A stretch of 64,000 nt of DNA from Chlorops oryzae (GCA_020466095.1 CM035806.1:56688916-56752915); one strand, 5' to 3'; shown: positions 1 to 11,253, counted from the stretch's first letter. Numbers and translations: made by a program. The notes: generated by a model from the sequence alone, not told the origin.

Positions 1-591
1 GTGAAAAATATTCTTAATTAGATGTGTATCACAGCAGCTATCGCCATTTAGTATAAATAAGTCCCTTTGAATGAAGATTTGAACTCTGGCGTTAATCGGA
101 ATTGTCTTCAAATTGTTAGTAGCTTTGCATAAAATACAGTATTTATGCGTAGCGATAACCCTTTTGATTGGCAATTCCATCACGTTTTCACATCCACTGG
201 TGTTACGTATTTGATAATAGAATTTCTCGTCGCTGTCCTCTTTTGATGAATTTGCCAAACTTTGGCTTCCTTCAGATTGCATGGTTTCTTTGATATTTTC
301 AATTGTTTCCTGAGCTACGTTACTCCCTTGTGGCGATGGTTGTCCGGCTAATTCTTGACGGGTACAACGGCTATAAGGCTAAAGCCGACATCTGTTGCAT
401 TGAACGTCTCCGACATTCATAGTTTTGTCCATAACTTGAGAAAATCGCATGGCTTCATCCTCATTTTTAATAATTTTTTTTTGTTCTTTAGGGCTACGCA
501 AAACACAGTTGCAGTTAGCGCATAGCATGTAGGAGTGTAGGTCTAACTGTCGACGTCGAAAAGGCTCTGCCGCGATGGGGAAATACACCAT
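1..591 (-). pseudogene. Cys-rich (zinc-finger-like) ORF remnant, runs off the left edge
   Basis: Read on the minus strand from 591, an ATG-initiated frame stays open to the window edge apart from one in-frame TAG at 379-381. The first part has paired cysteines (CANC, later CNRC). The second part (about 370 to 1) has CILC, a CC pair and a DTHLIKN stretch in a compact Cys/His pattern. I recall similar N-terminal C2CH-type modules in IS5/Harbinger-type (DDE_Tnp_4) transposase proteins of arthropods, but the catalytic part would lie outside the window, so the family is only a guess. The single stop suggests a recently inactivated or spliced gene. It may equally be an unknown host or transposon protein. 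Confidence 0.4.
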
Positions 592-1551
592 GAGGCAGGT
601 ATAGGAAATTCAACAAATTGGGGAAATTCACCAAAAAGCTACCAACAAAAACCTTAGGCAGGAATAATAATTCAACAATTTCGAGAAATTCACCAGAAAG
701 CTACCAACAACAATACGGGTAGACACAAAGTGGCACTATGATGCCACTTGCAAGAAAATTATCAAAAAACCACGGCGTCGGCTCGGGTTTTTTTTATATA
801 GTTTTAAAAGTTAATAATTGAAGCTTTAATAAACGTATTACGATATGTTTTTGCTTAATGTGCACGAATGTTTTCATTTTGTTATAAACTGACATACAGT
901 TTTGACTACGGCTACGAGTTTGATTGTATATATTTAGAATTTAGTATTTTTGCTGAAAAAGTGTGATCAAATAGTTATGTGCACAAGGTAGGACTAAAAG
1001 AACAATTTCTATTTCTCCTTAATATTGAAAATCCTTGATTAGTTTTATGCTTTTCAAGCTTTTCATGGCATTTTATGAGTTTGGTAGATATATTTTATGT
1101 ACGTAATGTACTCGAAAATCTCCCAAAATTAAAAATAAAAGGGGCAATGCATTTCACCACAGCAGAGCTAAAGATTTTGCTGCCATAGCATGCTTCTCTT
1201 TTCCTCGTGTTATATGCATATGTTTAAGCAGCGTAGCTCTAACACATTGCAGGGATAAGGAAGAAGAAGAGTTAGACCTACACTATTACACGCTTTTCAG
1301 TTCTGACGCAAATTAGTAGATAACATAAGTTATTGTTGTCAGTGGTTTCATAAACGCATATGGAATTTATTTCTTTAGCGCGCCGAGACAGGCTGTGGTT
1401 TGACAGTGGTAATTAGTCAATAATTTTGGGAAACATTTTCCCTTCCTATCCAACAGACTCGAGAACAGAAAAATACAAATCTTTTAAAAATTGAATGAGC
1501 GAAAATGTTTTTCAAATTCCATTGGTACCAAAAAGGTGCGATTCTAGTTTT
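592..1551. other. AT-rich non-coding stretch with a small tandem duplication
   Basis: No gene is recognised. Two diverged tandem copies of about 60 bp lie at 597-655 and 656-716; both contain AATTCAACAA, GAAATTCACCA and AAGCTACCAACAA. The rest is AT-rich and featureless to me. Confidence 0.5.
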
Positions 1552-1883
1552 TATACCCAGCGTAAGCGGGGTATATTAGTTTTGTCCGAATCTTGTAACA
1601 GGGAGAATTAAGCTCCGGAGATATAGACATATGGGCATTTCCAGGTAATCGTACGCGGAATTCGTACGCAAATAGAGTTGAATAGATTTTACAAAAATTG
1701 GAGTGACTCCATGAAAATGGTGTCGATATGTTCCACTCAGAGAGTTTATCATTTGAAAAAAAAATTAAGTAGATTTGAAATGTTTGAGTTGGAACAAGTA
1801 AGAAAGCTAAAGTCGGTCAAGCCCGACTTTGAAATACCCAGCGTCCCGACATTATGAGCGCACTATGTTTTGCTTCTCTATAT

Positions 1884-2395
1884 GTGGGCGTGGCAGTGGG
1901 AGGCCCACATAAATTATTTCCCTACACCTTTCATTCGCCTTGGTGAACCTATGTTGCGAATTTGAAGCTTCTACGCCTTTTACTTCGCAAGTTACGAAAA
2001 TTCTCCATTTGTGGGCGTGGCAGTGGGCGGGCTACATAAATATTTGTTCCTACACCTTTCATTTGCCTTGGTAAACCTATGTTGCGAATTTAAAGCTTCT
2101 ACGCCTTTTACTTCACAAGATACGAAAAATCTTCATTTGTGGGCGTGGCAGGGGGCGGGCCAGATAAATTTTTTGCCTACACCTTTCATTTGCCTTGGTC
2201 AACCTATGTTGCGAATTTAAAGCTTCTACGCCTTTTACTTCACAATGATACGAAAAATCTTAATTTGTGGGCGTGGCCAGTGGGCGGGCCATGTCATATA
2301 TTTTTTCCTACACCTTTCATTCGCCTTGGTCAACCTATGTTGCGAATTTGAAGCTTCTACGCTCTTTACTTCACAAGTTACGATAAGACCTTATT
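1884..2395. repeat. Tandem repeat, about four units of ~128 bp
   Basis: Units start at about 1884, 2011, 2139 and 2268, each with GTGGGCGTGGCAGTGGG, then TACACCTTTCATT, CCTATGTTGCGAATTT and TACGCCTTTTACTTC. Further single GTGGGCGTGGC copies occur at about 2410 and 2553. This is the core of the surrounding DINE-like element. Confidence 0.85.
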
Positions 2396-2672
2396 TGTGG
2401 GCTTATTTGTGGGCGTGGCTCACGGAGGGCGGACGTCAATTTTTTCCAGGATATGTCCCTTTTTGTAGTTTACCAGTACACCAAATATCAATTGAAATGG
2501 TTGAGTGGTTCGCTAGTTACAGGCATTTTACTGAAAACACATTATATTCATTTGTGGGCGTGGCAGTGGGCGGATGTCTCCTATTTTTACTTAGGATCAT
2601 ACTCGGATCCCGATATACCTGTGTGCCAAATTTCGACTTGATTGGTTCAGCCGTTTCGGAGGAGATCCGACC

Positions 2673-2733
2673 ACGGACGGACGGACAGACGGACGACGGA
2701 CAGACGGACAGACGGACGGACAGACGGACATGT
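2673..2733. repeat. GTCY-type microsatellite (GGACGGACAGAC)n
   Basis: An imperfect run of ACGG/ACAG tetramers. On the minus strand it reads GTCCGTCTGTCC, the proto-microsatellite typical of mini-me/DINE elements. Confidence 0.85.
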
Positions 2734-2858
2734 CTAAATCGATTCAATTTTTGATCCTGATCATTTCTATATATATATGTCTATATCTCCGGAGCTTAGT
2801 TCTCCCTGTTACAAGATTCGCACAAAACTAATATACCCCGCTTACGCTGGGTATAAAA

Positions 2859-3969
2859 ATCGAGCGAAATAGGGCTATATCGTACGTGACCAAAAACGGA
2901 AGTACTTTTGAGGTACTTGTAAAAATGTGCAAAACTCTGCGAATTAATGGAGTTTATTTTTTTGTTTCTAATTTCTTGCACTCAGTGAAATATTTCTCCT
3001 TTTAAATTCGTTATGTTTAAATTAAAAAAAATCTTTAGTTGATTTTATAGGGAACAAAGTTCACATATCTTACGTGACACATCGTACGTGACATAATTTC
3101 CCCCACTAATATTCTTCATTAATGACCAATAAAAAATATTTTTTCGATTCAAAAAACAATATATTTATAACAAACAAAGACAGTCCCGGTTAAATTTATT
3201 ATTTTTACGGAATTATTCGACGTTAAGTTTTCGCTGCCACCCAACCCTGTCATATACTTATTTATCTCTTATTTTTCCCTTGAATGAATACCCAGCTCAT
3301 TTGTTGCTCATTCTAAGCTCATCTCTTGTTGCCTCGTAATGAATTTTAAACATATGATTAAAAAAAAAAAACAAATTTCAATTGGGCTCTCAACAAATCG
3401 TACCATTTTTAGTACTTACAATATCGTACGTGACCAACTTGCTTGGCTTATAAATTTTTTGTTTTACGAAATTAAAAAATTTTTTTTTAAAATCTATTAT
3501 TTGCCCGATGGCCTTGATTTGGAAATTAATTTTCGTTCACCTGCGACCGACAAATAACAAATGAGGAAGAAAAACAATGTTTTTGGTCATCGTACGTGAC
3601 ATTAGAATAGCATCCAAGGAAAATAAAAAAAAACACCGCTAATCGAACTCCTTATTTTCTCTTTGCTCATGAATCTACTTAATTGTTGTTGTAACAATAA
3701 TTTGAGAGTAGAAATGCAATGTTACAAATAGCTGAAGTGAGTCGTTTGAAGAGAGGAAGTAGTTGATCAAAACTGCTTAAAATGAATCAACGAGACAATT
3801 GACTTTAAGCCGTTATTTTTTTTCTTTCAAATTTTAATAGGCTGGAAATGCTTCCATATAACATAATTAAATTTTAGTATTTTTGCCTTCCATAGCCAGT
3901 GTTGGAAAAAAATTTCGAGCACTTTTATTTTTTCAGTCGTGGTTGACATATTCATAGAAATGCCCATAT
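2859..3969. other. AT-rich non-coding stretch with a recurring CGTACGTGAC motif
   Basis: No gene is recognised. The word CGTACGTGAC occurs at 2881, 3083, 3425 and 3591, with a shorter TTACGTGAC at 3070, mostly in the context ATCGTACGTGACM. The region may be an old element or a regulatory patch; nothing shows which. Confidence 0.4.
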
Positions 3970-3973
3970 ATAT

Positions 3974-4528
3974 GGGTCATTCCACGAACTTTTTACCCCC
4001 CAAGAACGGATTCCGTCAAAATATATTTTTTTCTAATCTTCATCAAATATCATTCAACCCCAATTTTTTTTTTTTTTTTTTGCATCAATATTTTTGGAAA
4101 TATGGGGCTTTAAATTTTGAAGAAAACAAAAATATGAGTTTTTTGAAATTAATTTTTCTAAGAAACGACTTACGAGAAAAAATTTTTGTTTAAACAATCA
4201 GACCAAGAATCGTTCATACTTGCAACATATCGGAAAAAAAATTTTTTTTTAAAATTTTTTATGCGAAATTTTTAGAAGTTTTTTAAAAAAATGCTAATAT
4301 CTGAAAATTGGATTTTTGTATTTTAATTATTTTTTTTTCAATTTAAAACAAAGAATTTCTCAACGTTTTAAAAAAACATTCACTATGGTAAACTTAATCC
4401 GTTTTGAAATACAATCAAAAAAGTACCTTTACTTTGACTAAAACAACGCGTTACTAGCTCAGAGCAATTTGTAAAAATGCTTGCTAAGCCTACTATGATT
4501 ACATTCCATAAATGCTTTCTACATACAT
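3974..4528. repeat. Left terminal inverted repeat of the 3.8 kb transposon
   Basis: Reverse complement of 7207-7758, starting at GGGTCATTCC and ending at CTACATAC. It contains long A/T runs and the shared CTAGTAACGCGTTG segment in opposite orientation. Confidence 0.9.
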
Positions 4529-4949
4529 AGTATAAACATACGCAGCAGTCGAACGCCCTCTAGGAAGTAGGAGTAGGATAACTGCACTTGTTTTTCGGTC
4601 CCGTCACTAGGCGCTCGTGCAACACCACCTCTCTTATATGAGTGCAATAACAACAAATGTTAGTTCGTATGCCGCTTTCCTAGGATAGTTCACAATGTGA
4701 GCTAAAGTTGATACGAAATTCTACATACACCTGCACTAGCCCCTGAACACGTGGTAAAGAACTGATTGCATCCAGGCACTTTACTCCAGCGTCCTAGTGG
4801 GTGCTTCCTTGCATTCTTTTTGATAAAACGGTATATTTTTCTATGATTATAAAGAAGTTCAGTGTGTTTTGAGAAGGAAACAAAGTTTTGTGAGAGGCAT
4901 AGACTTTCGTTAGTACATTGTTCGTTGTTGTTTGGAGTGTAACAAAATA

Positions 4950-5104
4950 ATGTCAGCAGCAAAATTTTTTAATTGTTGTAGCAATCCCCTTAAAGAGGAA
5001 AATTACTGCAAAAAATCAAACAAAAAAAATTTGCGATACGCATCCAAAACTTTTTGTGAAAAGTTTCCGTTTTTAAAAACCCTTTTGGGCCTTGTAGATT
5101 AAAT
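4950..5104 (+). CDS. Possible first exon of the long-TIR transposase (uncertain)
   Basis: An ATG at 4950 opens 51 codons ending in TAA at 5102-5104, starting MSAAKFFNCC and rich in Lys, Cys and Phe. It sits just inside the left TIR, where the transposase N-terminus should be. A consensus donor GTGAGT lies downstream at about 5130, but the in-frame stop precedes it and the phase does not match the next exon (which needs one base). So either the real first exon is joined differently or this copy is damaged here. Confidence 0.35.
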
Positions 5105-5240
5105 CTTGGAAAAAAAGAAGTTGCTATACGTAGTGAAAGTGAGTACATATTGCATTGGAGAATTTACTTACAGTGCTCTGCATATCTGAGAATTTGTTTT
5201 ACCGAATCAAATGTTAATTTATATGTATGTACACATATAG

Positions 5241-7161
5241 GTGTTCAATCCAATTCGGATGACTCCAGTTCTTCAGATGATGAGGATAATTGTTCACTCT
5301 TCGAGTCTGGATCGGAAGTTCGTTTAAATCAATTCAATACATTTATCAGTTGTAGTTTTTAATTATAGCAATGTTTCTAAAATATAGAGTGGAGCTGAAT
5401 ACAGTCACCAGTTCATTTCAAAATTGAAGGCTAGTTTTCGCAGTCCTGGAAAAAGTCAACTGGAAAAACTTAATTTACTTTCACTCTTGGGGACGAAATG
5501 GGGTGTCAAAAAAACCGCTAAGATTATGAACACTTCAAGTTATTTTATCAAAAAGGCCAGGCGTTTAAAGCATAAAGATTCATCTACAACCCCATACCAA
5601 AAAAAAGGTAGGTTTGATTAAAAGGGCATATGCGAAAAATTTATATTTTTATTGTATGAAAAAATATTTTGTATGTCGTACAGCTAATGGGATTCCTGAG
5701 GACGCAAAGAGCAGAGTTGAAAAGTTTTTTGAAAACGATGACATAAGCTCTCCCATGCCAGGTCAGAAAGATACCAAATCTGTCAAAATTGATGGAAAAA
5801 GAGTAATTGTCCAAAAACGATTGGTTTTGGGAAACTTAAGAGATATTTATTTCAAATTCCGGGAAGAAAATCTTGATTGTAAAATTGGCCTGTCGAAATT
5901 TTGCTCTTTTAGACCACCTTTTTGCACCTTGGCGGGCTTAGGTGGGACACACAATGTTTGTGTTTGTCCTATTCATGAAAATATGAAGCTCATGGCGTCA
6001 GGTAAGAATAAAATATTTATCTATGAAAGAGTTCGTATAGTTTTGCTGATTTAATTAAAATTCTTCAATTGTCGCTTATATGTATTTGTAGGTAGTCGTA
6101 TTGTGTTGCTAATGAAAAAAGAAAACTACGAAGTGAGTAACTATTACGACCTCGTGCTGGTTTCTCTATGCCCGCGTCCGAAAGAGCAGTGCTTTTTCGG
6201 GGAATGTCTTTCCTGCACGAATAGCTATAGTTTCGCAAAAATATTGCATGAAGCTTTTCGTAAAAATGGCATTAAGCAAATAAGCCACAAGCAATGGATT
6301 TTACAACCAAGAGCCCATTTGAAGACAGTCGAAGTTGCAACAGAAGAGTTCATAAAAATCTTTTGTAAACTTGGGAAAGCTTTTTTGACTCACGCATTTG
6401 TTGCAAGTCAACAAGCCAGCTGTTTTAAAACCATAAAACATACGTTGAAGAGCAATCAAACCCTTGTTGTTTGTGATTTTGCTGAAAATTACGCATTCGT
6501 AATTCAAAATTCTATTCCCGGTTTTCATTGGAACAACAACCAAGCAACTATTTTCCCAATTGTTTTCTACTACAACAACAATGGAGTGGTAAAACATAAA
6601 ACTCTTGTGTTCATTTCCGATTGCAACAAACACGATTCGGTAGCGGTGTACGTGTTCTTAAAAGAGTTTAATGATTACTTAACCGAACATTTTCCAATTA
6701 TAAGTGAATGTATTTATTTCTCCGATGGAGCACCACAGCAGTTTAAAAACCTTAAAAACTTCTCTACAATTTACTACCATGAAGAGGATTTCGGCCGCTC
6801 TGCAAAGTGGCATTTTTTTGCTACGGCTCACGGGAAAGGACCTTGCGATGGAGCCGGTGGAGCCTTTAAAAGGAAGGCACGAAAAGCAAGTCTCCAAATG
6901 ACGACACATATTACTACCGCGTTGGAGTTGTACGAATGGGCTGTGCAAGATGAGTGCTTTTCGAACATAAGTGTTATGTACAAAACACAAGTTGATTATG
7001 ACAGTACAGCTGCATTTTTAAAAGGACGTTTTGAAATATGCCAGTCCGTTAAAGGAACTCTTAAATTTCATTTCGTCGAATCAGCAGGTGATCATCAATT
7101 GCTATTAAAAAGGCACTCGTTTTGTGAAAAATCAGTGTATGTGCGCCTTTTGAAAAATTGA
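5241..7161 (+). CDS. DDD-type transposase, four recognisable exons
   Basis: Exons fit 5241-5317, 5388-5607, 5684-6001 and 6092-7161. Each intron is GT...AG and the phases join without a stop. The first exon encodes an acidic DSSSSDDEDN tract. Exon 2 holds an HTH-like stretch (LGTKWGVKKTAKIMN). Exon 4 carries three invariant-looking aspartates: CDFAENYA (about 6473), SDGAPQQFKN (about 6722) and HGKGPCDGAGG (about 6830), spaced as in a catalytic DDD/E core. Cys pairs (CVCP, CFFGECLSC) precede the core. It ends in TGA at 7159-7161, with AATAAA just after at 7179 and the right TIR at 7207. The start is unresolved. The product would cut and paste the element. The superfamily assignment (Sola) is inferred, not tested. 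Confidence 0.75.
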
Positions 7162-7206
7162 TAATGCAAAATGCACTGAAAATAAACAGCCTAATCATAA
7201 GCATAA

Positions 7207-7758
7207 GTATGTAGAAAGCATTTATGGAATGTAATCATAGTAGGCTTAGCAAGCATTTTTACAAATTGCTCTGAGCTAGTAACGCGTTGTTTTAGTCAAA
7301 GTAAAGGTACTTTTTTGATTGTATTTCAAAACGGATTAAGTTTACCATAGTGAATTTTTTTTTAAAACGTTGAGAAATTCTTTGTTTTAAATTGAAAAAA
7401 AAATAATTAAAATACAAAAATCAAATTTTCAGATATTAGCATTTTTTTAAAAAACTTCTAAAAATTTCGCATAAAAAATTAAAAAAAAAAAATTTTTTTC
7501 CGATATGTTGCAAGTATGAACGATTCTTGGTCTGATTGTTTAAACAAAAATTTTTTCTCGTAAGTCGTTTCTTGGAAAAATTAATTTCAAAAAACTCATA
7601 TTTTTGTTTTCTTCAAAATTTAAAGCCCCATATTTCCAAAAATATTGATGCAAAAAAAAAAAAAAAAATTGGGGTTGAATGATATTTGATGAAGATTAGA
7701 AAAAAATATATTTTGACGGAATCCGTTCTTGGGGGGTAAAAAGTTCGTGGAATGACCC
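7207..7758. repeat. Right terminal inverted repeat of the 3.8 kb transposon
   Basis: Inverted partner of 3974-4528 with only scattered differences, ending GGAATGACCC next to the ATAT target duplication. Confidence 0.9.
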
Positions 7759-7809
7759 ATATGTAGTATGCTCGCATGCAAACGTTACGACCTCATTCTA
7801 CTTGTAGAG

Positions 7810-8082
7810 CAGGGGTCGGCACGCTAGGAACAATTTTTGCGGCAGCCACTCACACGTATTGCTTACGCTCTTGTCTCAGTTTGACGGGATCAGCCGAGCA
7901 TGCAACATCGAGAGCGGGTATGCGGAAATTTATAGCTTTTTCCGTCAGTTTCAGCTCTTTTATGCTACTTCTAGCTTTTATTTTTAGCTAGTTTCAGCAT
8001 TTTTTGTTGTTTATTTTCAGTTATTTTTAGTAGCCGCTCTGCTCTCACTCACACAATTACATACCCATTTTGCCGACCCCTG
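7810..8082. mobile_element. hAT-type MITE, 273 bp
   Basis: The ends are CAGGGGTCGGCA...TGCCGACCCCTG. They are flanked by the exact 8-bp duplication TTGTAGAG at 7802-7809 and 8083-8090. An 8-bp duplication and a CAGGGG start are standard for hAT elements. There is no coding capacity. Confidence 0.9.
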
Positions 8083-8090
8083 TTGTAGAG

Positions 8091-8805
8091 CGAGCCGTTA
8101 TGCTATAACGTAAATTGAAGTTTTCCTTGAACATATCTCCGGTTTTTTTTATAGAATAGTGCGGGAAGAATAGTTTCGTCCTTTTTGGGCCCACAGTAGT
8201 GTGCAACATTTCATTTTGTATTTTCTGCAATCACTCCTGCACGGTATGTTTATAAAGAGATTTTCCTACAAATATGAATGACTTAAGCTTGTATATTGTA
8301 ATACATCTATTATGTGTTCACAGCTCTTAGACGTGTCGCGCACATATGTTGATGGCTAGCACTCCCGCTTGAAATATAGTTGTATTTTGGAGCGGACCGA
8401 TAGATATCTGGTTGCGAGGGCTATATATTCCAAAGCCTTAACCATCCACTATCTTCGATTTATCTCATACCATATCATTTTCTTGAGGGATAGTTCTATA
8501 ATTATCCCATATTTCCCTGTCTAGTATGCGTGTATCAATGGCAACAGGAAGTACTCATATTTTTGCTATGACTTCTTGCTCTTGGTTCTTCTGCATCTAG
8601 CTGTGAATGTATTTGCTGTGGTTTGTAATCAATCTAGCATGTTTATAGCTGTGGAATCTCAGGATTTTTTCCACCATATTACCTTAACTTATATTAATTA
8701 TTGTGGGGAGTATTATCAAATCATAAAGCCTGTATAGCTAAATCAGCTTAAGACCGCAATTTCTCGACCGTCGCCTCTTATACGTCAATATCGGCAGCAG
8801 ACCTG
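8091..8805. other. Unassigned sequence
   Basis: I see no gene, inverted repeat or recognisable element in this stretch. Confidence 0.4.
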
Positions 8806-9272
8806 GGCAAACCCAATTACAAAATTTTTCAATTACAATTACAAGTAATTTTAATTGAAGTTTCTCAATTAAAATTACATGTAATTGTGATTGAAAAATT
8901 TCCAATTACAATTACAAGTAATTGTAATTGAATTTACTCAGTTACAATTATATGTAATTGTAATTGAATTTTTTCAATTTCAATTACATGTAATTGTAAC
9001 TGAAATTTTTCCAATTACAAGTAATTGTAATTTACACACCTCAATTACATTGAAAAACAAGTAGGAAGCTTATATATTTTATACATTTAAATATTTATAC
9101 GGCAAAAGATTAGAAAGCTGACTATACCGTATTCGGGCTAGACCAACCTTAGCTTTCCTACTTGTTTTTCAATGTAATTGAGGTGTTTCAATTACAATTA
9201 CTTGTAATTGGAAAAATTTCAATTACAATTACATGTAATTGAAATTGAAAAAATTCAATTACAATTACATGC
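8806..9272. repeat. CAATTAC/GTAATTG foldback repeat
   Basis: Dozens of CAATTAC and GTAATTG words alternate. A larger inverted repeat pairs about 8955-9063 with about 9143-9270, including CAATGTAATTGAGGTG and its complement and the AACAAGTAGGAAGCT block around a ~75-bp loop. The left end reads GACCTGGGCAAACCC; no matching right end is present, so the right arm is probably truncated. A short related patch lies at about 63015-63062. Confidence 0.7.
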
Positions 9273-9660
9273 ATGGCTTCTGGATTCCACATACTTTCAC
9301 TATGTTCACTTTCCTTCCTTTCGGCTGGGTGCGCTCCAATACAGACTAGAGCCAGTCTCTGGATGCTTCATCTGCACAGTTTAACCGAACCCAACCCGGT
9401 TGGAAGGAGCAATCTAGGAATAGGGCTTGTGGTGCATCATCAGAGAGATTGCGAATCTCCCTATTGATTGATCCCTAGATTTCATTCTTCTCCTCCAAAC
9501 TCAACTGTGTTGAGGGATAATCCGCTGGGAGGATCGCGACGGTAATAATTCCTACGATATCTGCGTAGGGTGGTGCCATTTTTTTCTTCTTTGGCTCTGA
9601 TTTCCTTGTCTGCTCTAATTTGGTTTTTGTATCCTGCTTAAGAATGTCATTCGGTCCCTA
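9267..9660 (-). pseudogene. LINE ORF1 C-terminal remnant (DUF4780-like)
   Basis: The minus strand reads through a frame with a YADIV motif, AILPADYPSTQLSLEE, a stop, then GWVRLNCADEASRDWL and a basic segment, ending where the CAATTAC repeat begins. This order is what I recall for the DUF4780-like domain in ORF1 of R1/LOA-type non-LTR elements in flies. At least one stop (in the EI*GS stretch) shows it is dead. No ORF2 follows, so this is a detached fragment. Confidence 0.5.
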
Positions 9661-10518
9661 AAATACGCTGCTGAAAACAACCTGGTAAGTCTGGTCAGGG
9701 CTTATTAGCTTCCGCTTCTATTTCACTGCCACCTCTAGCCTTTAATGACTGATCTCTCTATCCACTTTCAGCTTCAACGTTTAAGCAATACTGCTATTAT
9801 ATTTTTGTTATTATTATTATTTGTTCGCACGCCTCTAAAGACTGTAAACCAAGCCGTTTACGTCTCTTCGTATACCTCGGGAAGCCCGCAGGACAATGTA
9901 ATTTTCTTAGTTATTTTCTGAATAGAATCTTCTTGACTTTCTAGATTTTTGTGCTATGGACTTTGTAGTATGGGCGCCATATGAACAAGAAATATTCAAG
10001 ACGGCTTCTTACTATTGAAGTATATAGAGATTTTAGGAGGATCAGTGAAATAGTTAGGGCTTCATCTGATTACCCCAAACAGTTTTCAAGTGGATCTCGA
10101 TACTAAAAGGATTCCCAATCTGAGCCACTATCATTGCTCGGTGCCGTATGTTAGTTACCATATAGTCGCCCGGTTCGATTGTATTAGTAGAATAGCGTTC
10201 AGCCAAATACTTTAAAAAAAAGTGAAATTAATTTTTGAAACAGGATTTGTCGTAAGGTCAATAAAACTAGAGCAGGGTTCAAATACAAGTTCAGTTCATA
10301 CACAGCACCATCTGAAGCAAAATCCTTGTTGCCGTGTAGTTGTGGTTGTTTGGGGCAACTTGCATTGTGAACCGTGGAAAGTTGCATCGTACAAAACTGT
10401 GATACTAGAGTACTCACAACGAGGAAGGTGAAATGACGATTAAATACGTGCGATTCGAAGAAAACTTCGATTGGAAAATCATGAATTAAATCTTATTATT
10501 TTAAACATGTAGTTTTAA
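9661..10518. other. Unassigned sequence upstream of the Syndapin-exon duplication
   Basis: No gene is recognised. If the Syndapin exon is real, this is probably intron or older repeat. Confidence 0.35.
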
Positions 10519-10915
10519 TATTTTTCTTTGAACATTTCTTAAAACACAAACGAATTGGTGGGTTGTCAAAAATTTTAAGTAAAATTTTAATTCGCATCAA
10601 GATCAGTCTTTGAAAAAAATAGAAAATAAAAACAATGCTCCGCTCGCTAGCCGTTATTACATCACAACCATAGGTTAACTACGAAGTGGCGATGTTCACA
10701 TATCTTCCTTTGTGAGTTAGTTTCTTTAGACAACATTAAATGGTCACTTAACCATTCCGGTGAGAAGGTAAATACATTTCTTTCTCCATTCTGTGCAAAC
10801 TTTATAACAAATACTTGTTCTTTGCAATAATATTTTTCCGCCTGAAAAAGTTTTGAAACACACATATTTTTTATTAAATTATTTCATATAATTTTTAATC
10901 TGCTTTCTTCGTTAG

Positions 10916-11253
10916 GTCCGGAATATGGTACCACTGAAGCTGCTTGGAAAGGTGTCCTCACCGAAGCTGACCGCTTATCAGATGTGCATCTCAAAATCAA
11001 AGAAAATTTATGCACGGATGTAAATTCTCAGATTAAGAGCTGGCAAAAAGATAATTATCATCATACGCTAATGCAAATAAAAGAGCGTAAAGATATGGAA
11101 GATCTTTTTAAGAAAGCACAGAAACCATGGGCCAAGCTATTAGCAAAAGTAGAAAAGGCAAAAGCGGACTACCATGCTGCATGTAAAACAGAGCGAAGCG
11201 CTACGAACCAGGAACAGAACGCCAAAGCGGATAGTTCCCTTTCACAGGACCAG
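10916..11253 (+). CDS. Synd: Syndapin/PACSIN F-BAR exon, copy A
   Basis: The exon lies between acceptor TCGTTAG and donor GTAAAAT. It starts in phase 1 and ends in phase 0 (338 bp). It encodes GPEYGTTEAAW, then IKSWQKDNYHHTLMQIKERK, KKAQKPWAKLL and YHAACKTERSATNQE, matching the central helices of the Syndapin/PACSIN F-BAR domain as I know it from Drosophila Synd. Syndapin bends membranes and links endocytosis to actin through F-BAR and SH3 domains. Neither the preceding exon nor the next one was found in the window, so flanking introns must be long. The exon is identical in protein to the copy at 14113. Because 338 is not a multiple of three, both copies cannot be spliced in together in frame. 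Confidence 0.85.

Larger units (their letters stand above)
1552..2858. mobile_element. DINE-1/mini-me-like element with inverted ends and central tandem repeats
   Basis: The ends are inverted copies of each other: 1552-1630 begins TTTTATACCCAGCG and 2774-2858 ends CGCTGGGTATAAAA, each followed inward by CTCCGGAGATATAGACATA. Next to the right end lies the hallmark block of mini-me/DINE-1 elements: ATGATCAGGATCAA (read on the minus strand), a conserved GATTTAGACATGTCCG and a GTCY microsatellite. The centre carries about four tandem ~128-bp units. DINE-1/mini-me elements are non-autonomous, Helitron-like repeats common in flies, and versions with central tandem repeats are known. No coding capacity is expected; the open frames here lie in the repeats. 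No clear target duplication was found. Confidence 0.7.
3974..7758 (+). mobile_element. 3.8 kb DNA transposon with ~555-bp terminal inverted repeats (Sola-like, tentative)
   Basis: The ends read GGGTCATTCCACGAAC...GTTCGTGGAATGACCC. The inverted repeats run 3974-4528 and 7207-7758 and are nearly identical. ATAT flanks both sides (3970-3973 and 7759-7762), giving a 4-bp target duplication. One multi-exon transposase gene on the plus strand fills the centre. A 4-bp duplication, GGGTCATTCC ends and a three-aspartate transposase recall the Sola superfamily, but I could not search for it. The high similarity of the arms and the open exons suggest a young, perhaps complete copy. Confidence 0.85.

Noticed and set aside
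2011..2754. Several open frames in the tandem-repeat element
   Set aside because: They are readings of the ~128-bp repeat and of the GTCY microsatellite.
8806..9272. CRISPR-like regular repeats
   Set aside because: The repeats are simple CAATTAC palindromes without unique spacers, in a eukaryotic sequence.
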